Of a DNA stretch of 64,000 nucleotides, positions 12,643 to 23,995 are shown one piece after another. The DNA comes from Blastomyces gilchristii SLH14081 (taxonomy: Eukaryota; Ascomycota; Eurotiomycetes; Onygenales; Ajellomycetaceae). Every line of letters starts with the position of its first letter. Positions within the stretch are counted from its first letter, which is position 1. The translations under genes and the position numbers were made by a program. The notes beneath the pieces are model-generated. The model was not told the origin of the DNA, made no database searches, and worked only from the letters and a program-made list of their open reading frames with translations. The stretch is taken from positions 1,106,734 through 1,170,733 of the forward strand of contig NW_003101674.1 of assembly GCF_000003855.2 (NCBI RefSeq), read 5' to 3'.

Positions 12643-13683
12643 TCAAGTACTCGCGATTCCCTTTGGGGCAAACACGTCTCTCTCAACAGTAAGCAACGAA
12701 GCCACAGCGCATTTCTCAACGGGGGAGCGGCTATTTATTGGGTTGTTCAGCTCTGAAATGGCCGATATATATGGCCTGTTGATGGCGTGAAACCCAGCGT
12801 TGTCTGTTGCCATTTGTAGTTCGCGGATTGCGTCCTGGGGACTGGGGCAAGGAGTAGGAGGAGATGTACCACGGCCTCTATACGAGTTGAATATTGCGTG
12901 GAAGAATGCCTCTTCGAGCTTGATAGGTGGGAAGCTGAACTTTTTCGAGTAATCTGATGCAATTAGTGACCAGAAGGAATCGCGGTGGGTATCATAGAGA
13001 CCCCGGAGTCGGATGGTATCGATGCTTTCAGGGTGATCGAAGGAGCTGGACTGGTTGTCCTGGCTGTGGAAAATGGAAGTATCCAATCCAAGGGAACTAT
13101 TGATATTTGCGGCGGGTGCCGACTGTACGGAGGGCAGTGTGGAAGTGTTTGGTTTCGGAAGAATGGGAACATGAGAGCGAGATTGTTGGGGAGAATCGAC
13201 TACGGAAGATGCTGTGGAAGGCATTATTGACCGGGGGCTTGGGGAAGATGGCGCGGTGTACATGTTATCAGATGGCTTGTATTCAAGAGGGTATTCCTGC
13301 GTCGTCGGCAGTGGCGAAATCGAACTGATGGAAGACATAGACTCCGTGCGTCTACGCCGGTTGCCGTATGACATCTGATGATAATGGAGGCGGCAAGCAA
13401 GTTCAGTCTTGCGCAAGTGGGCAGCAATATGCTTGTAAGGCATTTTGTGCAGGCGAGTCCGTATGAGATATGTTTCCTATGGAGAGGTTAGCTTCTTTTA
13501 AGTTCCATGGGAGTACATCAACCGCTAGGACTTGCGTACTTCTTCTTCAGTCCATGCCCGACCTCCCCCTGCAGAAGCTGTTTTTCGATGCTTTTGGATA
13601 CGGTGCCCAATCCGGTCTAGCTGAAGGGGTGTCGTGGATCGAGCATCCGTCGGTAGGGAGGTGGAGCGGATAGTCGAAGACAT
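12643..13683 (-). CDS. Myb/SANT-like DNA-binding protein B
   Basis: Probable regulator with one Myb-like repeat. Minus-strand exons are 13683-13540 and 13476-12643, giving 325 residues with consistent phase. Spliced residues about 43-84 read AWTEEEETYLIRTRLHKM, followed by PYKHIAAHLRKTELACRLHY. That is a helix-turn-helix with the regularly spaced aromatic positions of a SANT/Myb repeat, split by the intron right after WTEEE. The rest is Ser/Pro-rich and low in complexity (SSISSISPLPTTQEYP), with a conserved-looking C-terminal region from about residue 220 (RLRGLYDTHRDSFWSLIASD). It is one of four Myb-like genes in this window but has only one repeat. No target or pathway can be inferred from the neighbours. 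Confidence 0.8.
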
Positions 13684-16087
13684 GATTCCCAGTGCAATAT
13701 TTTCCAGAAATAAAAGCTGCTATATAGAAGAAAAGACAGTAGTTATCAAACTCTTTGGAATAATCCTAACAGAACAAACTTGAAAACGCAGCATGGGGCA
13801 GTCTTATATTTACCCTATTTAAAAGAGCCTGTGCCTGAGCCAAAAACGGTTCCTGACACTAGCAGAGGTAGCGCATAAATCAGAGTGGCGATGGTTGCTG
13901 GTGCCTGATCTGTTTCTGAAAATTTGCTTGTTGGTAGAGAGTGGGAGGAATCGTCCCTGCAGATTGATGATATGTGACCGCCGCACTTACGATCTTTCCC
14001 AGAAAATGACAGAATTGCATGAAATCGTTCCAAAAGGAGCTAATGGTTATTTCCAAAGGGAGGCTTAAGCCTATCTCAGAGCAGATCAGCCGCGCCAAAT
14101 CGGCCCTACAGGTTTTAACTCGGGGTTGCTCACACACAAGGCAAAACCTAAGAAGTGTCAGTTCTCAGAACAGAGCTAGCCATCTACTAAAAGCGGTAGG
14201 GGCTCTAGAAGATTGCTAAACAGTAATAGTCGGTTTCAAAAATCACCCGAAAGGGAAAAATAAGTTTTTGATGCAACACATTCAACACATGGTCCGTCAA
14301 TTAACGCTAAAAAGGTTAAAAGACAAAAAATAATTTGGAACAAAACGGCCAAGATTGGCGAAGAGGAAGTGCGCGTTTGAGATCCCCGAAGTCAAACCGT
14401 TCCAAGCTCAAAACCCAGAATTGCATCAGAGCTTTCGCTAACTAGAGCAAATGCTTAACTCAGGTACAGAGCCATCTAGAAGTCATCTTGAAACCGACAA
14501 CTTTAAAACGTTGAGCGGGTTCTCTCCTGTTGAATGAGGTACGAAAACGCGGAGGCAAACGCGGGGGCACCAACAGGTAGGCTTTCACAGAAACCAACGC
14601 CACATAAATGGTAGATGGCAATGCCTGTGGTGTCTAAATCTTCATTCCCATGCATCTCACATGAGAAAGATCCAGTTCCTCGAGACAATCCAGTTCGCTG
14701 ACAATGTGAGGGTCGCTTGGCGACAGGCTTGGCGGGTTGTGATTGGTCCGGACACAAACAACCGTTTCAACTGCCCCAACTCTGTTACCAAGATCGTTTC
14801 TTCTCGGAATGGGTTTCACCATGGCCTATTCAACCTCTAATCCTTGATAGAGCTCAGACGGTCCCTATCATGCATTGACATCCAGTTCCGAAGACAAAAA
14901 GTATATTTAACAAAAAATGTCCTGCAGGTGGACAATGCTGACTGAAATCACACGGGATATGATGAGCCCCCTAGGATCAAACATTCAGGAAACCAAAAAG
15001 AATTTTGAAACTCGATTTGGAATCCAAAATAGAAGGGATTGGCTTCGAAGCAATCAGGACGATGCAACTTTTGAAGCAGCTCATGCACAGTAGAAATCCC
15101 ATATTATTGTGTTTAGGAGTAGTGAAAATCTGCCTAAGGCAAGAATGGCTTGGCTGCCGTGGTGCAAACTTCCGGAGCAGCGCGAGGGGCAGTTAGCGGG
15201 AGAATGGTTATTGCAAATGATATTGTTGAGGTTGGGAAAATACCCGCATGGCCCGGTCTCGGGTATGTCGAAAATCGATGAAAACATACGGAGTATATTC
15301 CTAGGAATTGGATGGATTGCGAGGAGGTATTCTAATGTTTCGCCAGCTAGCTACTATTATTAGCATTGCAAGGGCAGTTCCAAAACTGTAGACTTGGGAT
15401 GTAGGCTTCGTAGAAGCTGATTGAAACCAAGGATCTCTCCCATCAAACATAAACCAACCCACTCGTTGCGTCACAATCAAGCCTGGCTTCACTGTTATGC
15501 CATAATAAATGTTTGCGAACTTTTGATATTTCTTTTTTCAACCCCTAGAACAAACTAGGTCAGCAGTTTCCCATGCAATTTAGCCACGGGGTAAAGACCG
15601 GACGGGTCCTTCGAATCAGACTTGCAGCTCCGAGAGGTTCAAATGGCGTTCTAGCGGACTCCATCCCAGACCTTGCTGGTGTTTGAGGAAAGAAAGGAAA
15701 CCGGGGAACAACCACACACGGGAGAACAACTTCGTTCAGACATATCCCAGAGCATGCGCCGATGGAGCTTCCACCCAAGCGCATTGCACGATGATCCAAA
15801 CCCACAAGCAGGCTGACACAAATAGTTGTTGTCATGGAAGCACAGATAATTCATGTAAAGGCAATGCACTCAATACGCGCGTATCATGCAGATGAACACC
15901 CTGGAAGAAAATATACGCCAAATCGTCCACCTCTGTTTCTGAGAGCTGTTGCAAGTTTCTTCCCTGTTTCAGCCTCCTGTTTCCTTAACTATTTCGGTTG
16001 CTAGGATAAGCTTCCCCAGTTAACGCAGCTAACTTTTTGTGGTTAGCGCGTCACGGCCCAATAGGATTTAGCTTGTGGCCAGTTCAG
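13684..16087. other. Intergenic stretch upstream of Myb-like gene B and before the retrotransposon
   Basis: No gene recognised. It probably holds the promoter and 5' leader of the minus-strand Myb-like gene. The region ends exactly at the 5-bp duplication TTCAG (16083-16087) that borders the LTR element. Confidence 0.45.
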
Positions 16088-16268
16088 TGTAAGGCCTAGG
16101 GCTTAGGGCATGCTTACATACACATCATGTGACCCACAGAAGACGCGGCGCGTCTTATACTCATTCCCTGCTTCTCTACTATCTAGTTCTCTTCTTCAAG
16201 AATCAGTAATATTACATCCTAATATGAAGCTGCTGTCACCCTGATATTCATGTAATCAAGTTCTAATA
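16088..16268 (+). repeat. Left LTR of the Gypsy element
   Basis: 181 bp beginning TGTAAGG and ending TTCTAATA. The right LTR ends TTCTAACA, so the terminal CA has become TA here. The few differences from the right LTR are nearly all transitions. Confidence 0.95.
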
Positions 16269-18124
16269 TACTGATTCTTCTTCTCTACAATATCAGCCAC
16301 AGCCTTGCAGCTATAAAATCACAAAAATTTTCACTTCTTAACAATTATTATAGCACTCATCTGTGAAATGCAAAGTCTTATTAATTAAGTCAATCAACTG
16401 ACTGAGTAAAATCATGTGATAATGAAAGAAAACACTTATCTTACTTAATATTTAGATGCTCTGAATAAACATTCTGCTAGCAGACTCTCTCTGCTAAACT
16501 CTCATATTCAATCTCATTTAATTAAGATTAAATTACAAGAATTTAATGTGTTTGACAGATCTACAGACATACACTTTTAACTACTTAATATAAATAATAA
16601 TATCAGAGAACATCTCATTACTACAGATATCTTTAAAATAGTCTTTATAATTAGTTACTTAGCTCTTAAAATTCATTAATATATTTAACATATATAAATT
16701 AATAATAATATGTATATTATTATCTGAGAAATTCTCAAAGTCTGACTGTGTGATAATTATTATAAAATCAATACAGCTCTTACTACAGAATTATGTATGA
16801 ATTTTCTATAAATACAGTATAATTAATATATAATTGATTTTATTACTGATTTTAAAATATTAATAGCAGATCTTCACTGAAATAATTCAGTTATCTACTT
16901 TATATTTTATATCAAGTTAATCACATCAATTCTATAACAGATTAATTAAGCTTATTTTAATATCTAACTTATTACTTTCACTGATTAGAAAAAAGTTATT
17001 ATCACAGCTGAAAGTTATATTATTATATTTAAATAAATGATTCTTAATAATAACTATAATAATAAATAAGTCAGATTCAATTTGATGCATGATATATAAA
17101 ATATACATAATTACAAGAGTATAGCTGACTGAGTATATTCACACTTCTCTGACAGATCTCTTCACAGCACTAATAAGAACTCAGATATTATAGATACTGA
17201 ATACTGAAAGTATTAGTATAAAGACTTCTGTATCTGATACAGTTATATAAGACACTGAGTTAATAACTACTGTATCTATCTGATATCAGTAGTTATAACA
17301 TCTGTATATCAGAGTACTTTACTACTCAATACAGTCTCTGATAATAAAAAAATACTCTTATACACTGTCTTATTTCACACTCACTCAGCCTTCTTAAAAT
17401 TAAAAAACAAATCAGTACATTGCTAGAGACAGTTACATGTAAATAAATACTCTTAATTAACTTATTTATACAGTTCATTAATGATTACACTCTCTTCATA
17501 TAGATTATATAATATAATATCTCTATATTATAAACTGCACTCACTCTGAATAATATTATCTGACTTTTTCAAGACACTGATATACTCACTCTCTCAGCTA
17601 TAATAGACTCAGAAGTAGAGTTTAATATTATCATTCTCACAGTTACTGAAGCTCTGAATGCTATAAAAGTTCTTATATTATATATTCTCTTAAAAGATTT
17701 TCAAGACTGAAAATATCTTACTCATCTCTATATCTATAAGATAATCTTATCAAATTCTGATAGTTAATCAATGAAATACTACTTCATCTTAATATTAATA
17801 TCACAGTCTCTGATACTGAAAATGCTCTGACTGTGATATACTAATTTAGATATACACTGAGATTCTGATTATCTCTTTAACAGATTTCATATAAAACAGC
17901 TTAATAGTAATTATCTCTTATAAGAGTTAAAGAATCTCACTCTCACTGATAACATTATTTCTGTTATTATATAATTACAAATCAGTCAGAATATCTCTAT
18001 TATACATCTATCTTCAGAGCTAGATAACTTCAAGAATATCTTTTACTTATTCACAGTTAACACTCTAGCTTCACACTCAGAGACAGATATAAAGATTACT
18101 CTTATAGATAATAAGTCTCTGAAG

Positions 18125-19330
18125 AAGACTTCACTCTATAATATAAGTTAATCAGAACTACAACTTCTAAAAAAATATATTGAAGAAAATCTTGAGTATG
18201 AGTTTATATACTTAAGTAAGTCAGTATATATCTCTTCAGTGCTCTTCACACAGAAGAAAGATGAAATTAAATAATTTTATATAAATTACTGAAATTTAAA
18301 TGCTATTACAGTTAAAAATCAATATATAATATCTCTTATATTAGAGCTTCTTGAATACTTCACTGAAATACACTGAGTTATAAAACTAGATCTAGTTCAT
18401 ACATTTCATCTTCTATGAATTGCAGAGAGATATGAATATCTTACAGTTTTTAAGACATAGTATAATAACTATGAATATCTAGTAGTACTCTTTGATCTCT
18501 GTAATTCACTCAGTCACTTTCAGTAATATATTTAGATAGTATTACTCTTATACATTAATAATTTTACAGTAGTCTATATAGATAATATTATAATATACAC
18601 TAAAGATTACAACTCAGATACTTATTAACAACATGTTAAACAGATACTGTAAAAATTCAGAGAAGCTTATCTAATATACAATCTCTTTAAATATTATTTT
18701 CTTCAAGAAGAAATAGACTTTGTAAACTATATAATTGAACATTACAGTATCTGCATAAATCTCAAATATATTGAGATAATAGTAGCATGACTCACTTTCA
18801 AGTCAATCAAAGATATTTATGAATTTCTGAGCTTTTATAACTTCTATTATCACTTTATACTTCACTACAGTAAGATAGCTCTGTCAATGACTAGTCTTCT
18901 CAAGACTAATAAAATCTTTCAATGAACAGAGTCTGAGAACTTTAGCTTTCTCTTACTGAAAGAGGTCTTCATCAAAGTCTCTCTACTCATATTTTACTCA
19001 GATAAGCTTGATATAGTTATTTTCTATAATATCAGTGAATATGTTATAAGTGAAATTCTTATACAGAAAGATTCTGACAGTTACTTACACTCAGTCATAT
19101 TCTATAGCTGAAAAATAACAAGTGCTAAGTATAACTATGAAATCTATGATCAAGAAATGTTAGTAATAATAGAGTTAATCAAGTATTAAAGTTATTTCAT
19201 CAGAAGTAATTATTATAATACAGTTATATACAGTGATTATAATAATCTTCTACTCTTTCTTATAATTAAGGTTCTTAGTCACTGTTAAGCAAGATAAGCT
19301 CAATATCTAAGTGAGCTTAATATCAGTATA
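18125..19330 (+). pseudogene. Decayed reverse transcriptase/RNase H of the Gypsy element
   Basis: The region translates in one frame with scattered stops. Gypsy reverse transcriptase landmarks remain: KKYIEENLEYEF, VLFTQKKDE, LNAITVKNQY and an active-site relic VYIDNIIIYT (catalytic positions 18575-18586), where the second Asp of the YxDD box has become Asn. RNase H remains follow (NYEIYDQEMLVIIELIKY). Two stops fall at positions where the family normally has Arg, as expected from C-to-T change of CGN codons. No frameshift was needed between the start and the YxDN site, so decay has been mainly by substitution. Confidence 0.85.
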
Positions 19331-19539
19331 AAGTATAAGAAAGATTGCAGTAACTCAGTAGATATACTCAGTCAGTACTCAGACTATTAATTATACTCAG
19401 ATAATCTTATAGAACTCATTAATATATTTTATAAATTTCTTAATGAATCTTATAATTATCTTCACAATATCTGTCTTAGAACTCTCATAGTAGTATAAAT
19501 AGTAGAGCTGATCTCAGTTATCTCTGCTCACATCTGAAC

Positions 19540-20252
19540 ACAGTTATATACTGAAGATTATATCACAGAGCTGCTACTGCAGATGATCTGTGATAATCTC
19601 TCTGAAAATCTTGAATTACTCATATCTTTGATAGATTATAATAACCTGGAAAATTGAGTTATAGAGAATAATCTACTCTTTTACAAAGACAGAATCTTTA
19701 TCTCAGATTATATACTTACTTGAGTTCTTATTCTACAGAACTTTCATAACTCTTTCACTATAGAATACTTTAGATCTTACTAAATCTATATATTAATAAA
19801 CTGTTGATTCTGATAGTCTATCATACAGCACAATGTGAATGACTATATACATAACTGTGAAGTATACAGATGATTCAAGTCTATTACTTATTAAGTATAT
19901 AAAGAGCTCACACTCATTCTCATCTCAGACACTAATTAATATACAATCATTCTTAACTTTGTAGTAAGTCTACTTAAGTTCATCTGCTCAGTTATAGATA
20001 TCACATTTAACACTGTTCTGATAATTATATGTAAAAAGATTCTAACACTCTTATTATATTCTTATCACAGTGAATCTTCTTCTAAAGATGTTCACACAGT
20101 TATTTATTAATAATATCATTTATCTTCATAAAATATCAGCAGTCTTGATCTCAAATTATAATTATCTTTTCATCTCAGAATTCTGATGCTCTCTTGTCAA
20201 TCTTCTTAATACTAATCATTATCTCTTCACTGTCTATCATACACAGACTGAT
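19540..20252 (+). pseudogene. Decayed integrase (first part) of the Gypsy element
   Basis: The zinc-binding and core integrase region is recognisable only by spacing and residual residues, for example NNLLFYKDRIFIS and then QNFHNSFTIEYFRSY. The reading continues to about 20250, where the MITE and its target duplication interrupt it near the end of the catalytic core. Many stops make it non-functional. It resumes after the MITE at about 20775. Confidence 0.65.
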
Positions 20253-20260
20253 GATCAGAC

Positions 20261-20766
20261 TAGACTGGCCGCTGAGACCATGAATTTCTCATTTGATCTC
20301 ATTTGGTCTGGTCTCATACATTTCTTGGCGTGAATCCCACTGGGACTGGCTATCAAAAAAATATGTAAAGTGACTATATATCAGATCTTAAAATGGAACC
20401 ATGACTTGAAAAAAATGAGAAAGTGATCTCATTTGGTCCCATTTAGTCTCATTCTTGGCATAAAGTTACTATTTTTAGACATTTTAAGGTTTTTTTTAGA
20501 CTATTTTTAATTTTTTAAAAAGTAACACTTTTTGGTAACGCTCAAATGAGATTTAAAGTCATTTAAAGCAATAAAAATAATTTAAATTGAGAAGTGGAAA
20601 TCATGATCTCATTTGAAAAATGTGACAAGAGTAGACAGTAAGTCTCACTGAGACAGTATGAAACTACTATCTAATGTTAAAACTGTGTAATGAGATCAGT
20701 CGAATTGGTAATGAGACTATCAGAAAATCTGGTCCTGGTCTCAGACACGGTCACACGGTCAGTCTA
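20261..20766. mobile_element. 506-bp hAT-like MITE, copy 1, nested in the retrotransposon
   Basis: It begins TAGACTGGCCG and its other end, reversed, reads TAGACTGACCG, so the terminal inverted repeats match at 10 of 11 bases. It is flanked by a perfect 8-bp target duplication GATCAGAC (20253-20260 and 20767-20774), the duplication length typical of hAT transposases. No open frame of useful length is present, so it is non-autonomous. It matches the element at 59819-60324 over its full, identical length; about 25 differences are nearly all transitions. Confidence 0.95.
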
Positions 20767-20774
20767 GATCAGAC

Positions 20775-21360
20775 AGAAAGATAAAACTATAAACTGAAAG
20801 TATATCTATATCTATACATTACCTACTTACAGAATGACTGAGTAGATCTTCTTATCTTAGTCAAATTTACTTATAGTAATTCAGTATATTCTGCTCATAG
20901 TCTCATCTTATTCTTCATGAATCTAGAATATCATTTCATGTCTCTTATTATATCTAACTTCTCTCTCTCAGAATCAGATAATACTGCTGTGAAATGCTGT
21001 GCAGTTCTTATTAAAGATACTTAGTAAGAGACTTATAATTATCTTCTTCACTCTCAGAATCTCATATAGTATTACATCTGTAACAAGCTCTGTGAGTTTT
21101 AGATAAATAATCTTGTTTTTCTTAATATAAAGAATATAAAAACATGTCATCTCAACTGTAAGCTAGATCACAAGTTTCTTGAATTCTTCACTATACACAT
21201 CTGTGTCAGTATACAGATATATCAACTTGACTTATCATCTTTCTATTATATACATAATATATTTCATGTCTCACTTCTAGAATCACACTGCTTATTCATT
21301 CTAAATAATCAGCATACTCTCTCAAAGATTCTACATTTCAATCTGAATAATGATAATAAT
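20775..21360 (+). pseudogene. Decayed integrase C-terminal part
   Basis: Immediately after the MITE the frame resumes with residues typical of the end of the Gypsy integrase core (a relic of the DGQTER-type motif, then YLQNDWVDLL). Further on comes the linker before the chromodomain (IHNIFHVSLL). Stops interrupt it. It shows that the MITE split one continuous integrase frame. Confidence 0.7.
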
Positions 21361-21525
21361 ATTCAAGAGATACTTGATACTAAGCTCATCTGAAGAAACT
21401 GAATTAAATATCTAGTATATTGAGTGAGTCACAGTTCTTAATTTAATAAATAAGTAGACTATAACTATCTCTCTAATACTCAGTCACATCTTGATATCTT
21501 CTATATCTACTACTTAATAAGGTCT
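21361..21525 (+). pseudogene. Decayed chromodomain at the end of pol
   Basis: Residues IQEILDTKLI, then after stops IKYLVY and VSHSS, match the spacing of chromodomains carried by fungal Gypsy integrases. The Trp normally following YLVY/YLVK is now a TGA stop, as expected from G-to-A change. In intact elements this domain is thought to guide integration to heterochromatin. Confidence 0.7.
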
Positions 21526-21937
21526 TGATAACTGTCAGTAACAAACTCAGTATCAGATATCTTATAAGCAGACTCTGTATATACTGATATATTTAACTCT
21601 TTTCAGATATAGTATTATAGTATTGACTGCTATCAGAAGAATAATCTATAATAAGTCTCTTCATTCTTCATAAAGCAGAGTATATTCTGCTAAGAAGTAG
21701 AGCAGAGTATATTCTGCTATAAGTTTCAAAAGTAGAGTCAGAGACTTCTGCTACTTTATATAAACTCTAGAACAGAGTGCATTCTGCTAGAACTTCAGAA
21801 TAGAACAGAGTATATCTCACTGATTTCACTCTTTAAGCTTTTCTTTTTTTTTGTCACTACTGTATACTCTAACTGCCTAATTGTCTGTATGTCTTACTAC
21901 CTATATCACATATATAATATAATAACCTCACCACTCT

Positions 21938-21969
21938 GAAGAAGGGATGAGAGAAGTGAGGAGGCAGAG
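21938..21969 (+). other. Polypurine tract before the right LTR
   Basis: An almost pure purine stretch abuts the right LTR, the expected site of plus-strand DNA priming in LTR retrotransposons. Confidence 0.75.
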
Positions 21970-22150
21970 TGTAAGGTCTAGGGCTTAGGGCATGCTTACA
22001 TACACATCATGTGACTCACAGAAGACGCGGCGTGTCTTATACTCATTCCCTGCTTCTCTACTATCTAGTTCTCTTCTTCAAGAATCAGTAATATTACATC
22101 CTAATATGAAGCTGCTGTCACCCCGATATTCATGTAACCAAGTTCTAACA
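21970..22150 (+). repeat. Right LTR of the Gypsy element
   Basis: 181 bp, TGTAAGG to TTCTAACA, same length as the left LTR and followed by the duplication TTCAG. Differences between the LTRs include CCC versus CTC, CG versus TG and CC versus TC/CT, mostly at CC or CG sites. Confidence 0.95.
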
Positions 22151-22155
22151 TTCAG

Positions 22156-23028
22156 TCCCTGCTCTTCACAGTTTCCAACCTGCCGTCAAGCCGAAATTTC
22201 CCCTCTTCAAAGTTCTGTCACGACACTCTTCATTTCTTACTTTAGTTATTGTTGCCCTCCTTTGACAAATAGAAGCAGTTAATCACACAAGGTCAATAGG
22301 GTCGGAGCGGAGTTGAATGAAAAGCATGAAAACCCACTCCCAGAAACCTAGATGCCCCAACACAAAAAAGGAAGTTCGGCATAGAAAACCACGGGAAATG
22401 CAATCAAGGAGCCTTGTGCAAATGTATATGGTATAACTATAACACAACACAGCACTGCATGCTCTCTGCATGTACATGTACAGTATCTGTACATCTATTT
22501 GGCCAAGTCATGTAATGTTTACATGCATCAAATTGTTTATCCTCATCTAGCTGAAGAACAGAATTATCCCAGATGCTCTTAATATGCATGCGAACTGACA
22601 AACACATCATACATACTATCTCAAGATAGTAAAAGCACAGTTATGTATCTACACATGTTATCATGCCTGCAATTGCCCCTGTGATGCACTTCATTTTCAG
22701 GAAATAAAAGAGAGAGGCACATAAATAATATGTGTGAGAACATTCTAAATATCTTATAAGCGCTTGCTTGTTCATTCTCACTTCTTATTACTCATTCAGG
22801 TATATTCTCAATATTGCAATTGTTCTAAATGTTTTCACAATCCTCACCTCTTATTTTTCACATGCAAATCTAAGATTCTCATATACTAACGGAACAGAAT
22901 GTTCCAATTAGGTTTGCAAAGAGTAAGGGAAACAAAACTATCATCATTTTGAGTGTACATTGAACAACAGCTGCACAACAGCTGCACAACAGCGCAATTT
23001 AAACTCACTCTGCAATTTTTACACTACT
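22156..23028. other. Spacer between retrotransposon and repeat patch
   Basis: No gene recognised. CA/TG-rich sequence with a short palindromic TGTACATGTACA near 22468-22480. Just before 23000 a 12-base unit containing ACAACAGCTGC is repeated about three times. Confidence 0.5.
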
Positions 23029-23995
23029 TTGTACAAGCATCAAACGCTCGCTTACGCTCGCTTTGCTGCTTGCGCAGCCCCCTCTATCACTTCCACCCCC
23101 TACTCTACCCCTACCCCCCTCTTACCACCCCTTCCACCCCCTACCCCCTCTACCACCACCACCGCCTCTACCGCCCCTACCACCCCTTCCACCTCTTCCA
23201 CCCTCTATCCCCTCTACCACCACCGCCCCTACCGCCCCGCAGCCCCCCCTATCACTTCCACCCTCTACCCCTACCCCTTCCACCCCTTCCACCCTCTACC
23301 CCCCTCTACTGCCTCTATCACCCTCTCCCCCTACCACTCTCTTCCACCCCGTATCACCTCTATCACCATTATCAAATTAATCAAAGCTGTACAGGCTGCA
23401 GAGCCAGCTGTTGAATCCCATCTAAATTCAAAGAGATGCACATGACATCACATAAGATCATGTTACAGAGCATTATTTAGCAGCACATGCCATGAACACA
23501 GAGATCAAAAATGAATATAGAGAAAAGTATAAGGAATGTAAATACTGTAGAGAATGTATGAAAAGAGCAGATTGAAAAAAAGAATGAAGATTTGAAGATT
23601 GATCTGAGCTGTATGAGTCAGAGCATTCAAATATTTTTGATGAGATGCACATGATGTCACATTACAGTGTTTTTTACATGGAAAAGTTGGTTTTTCTATA
23701 ATAAATAGAGAGATAATAAATGGATTGAGGCTGTTCAAATGCACCGAGAGAATGAGAATTCCCACACACTGAGCAGCAGCACATGAAATGAGTATATTAA
23801 TGAATGTATAGGTTGTAATGAATGTAGAGAAGAGTATAAAGAATGTAAATACAGTAGGGAACATCTGTAAAGGAAAGAATGAAGATTAATATCAGAGTCA
23901 TACAGCCAGCTGTTCAATCCCATCCCATCCATGGATTTGATGGGGTGCACAGAAAAGTTGGTTTTTCTATAATAAATAGAGAGATGCTTGTACAA
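23029..23995. repeat. Composite repeat patch bounded by a 13-bp inverted repeat
   Basis: TTGTACAAGCATC at 23029-23041 is exactly inverted at 23983-23995. Between them lies a pyrimidine-rich CCCTCTACC/CCACCACC low-complexity block (about 23075-23370). After it come imperfect direct repeats with units beginning near 23400, 23605 and 23894. A 34-base segment is identical at 23681-23714 and 23952-23985, and another block (AGTATAA.GAATGTAAATAC) is repeated near 23530 and 23836. It could be a non-autonomous transposon remnant. I see no matching target duplication, so the type is undetermined. Confidence 0.6.
23075..23370. repeat. Pyrimidine-rich minisatellite-like block
   Basis: About 300 bases of C/T/A with irregular CCCTCTACC and CCACC units; G is almost absent on the plus strand. 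It opens long proline-rich frames in all three forward frames, which is an artefact of composition and not evidence for a protein. Confidence 0.8.

Larger units (their letters stand above)
16088..22150 (+). mobile_element. Complete but inactivated chromodomain-type Ty3/Gypsy LTR retrotransposon
   Basis: A 6063-bp element bounded by two 181-bp LTRs (16088-16268 and 21970-22150) and flanked by the 5-bp duplication TTCAG at 16083-16087 and 22151-22155. The inside is very AT-rich. Translating the plus strand through its stops still shows reverse transcriptase, RNase H, integrase and a C-terminal chromodomain in that order, the layout of a chromodomain Gypsy element. A polypurine tract (21938-21969) directly precedes the right LTR. 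Many stops stand where Arg or Trp codons are expected, consistent with C-to-T/G-to-A mutation. A 506-bp hAT-like MITE is nested at 20261-20766. I could not resolve the gag region (about 16300-18100) or a clear primer-binding site. Confidence 0.95.

Noticed and set aside
22953..23445. Long proline/threonine-rich open frames in all three forward frames
   Set aside because: They come from a pyrimidine-rich low-complexity block lacking stops in any frame; no start context, domain or codon preference supports a protein.
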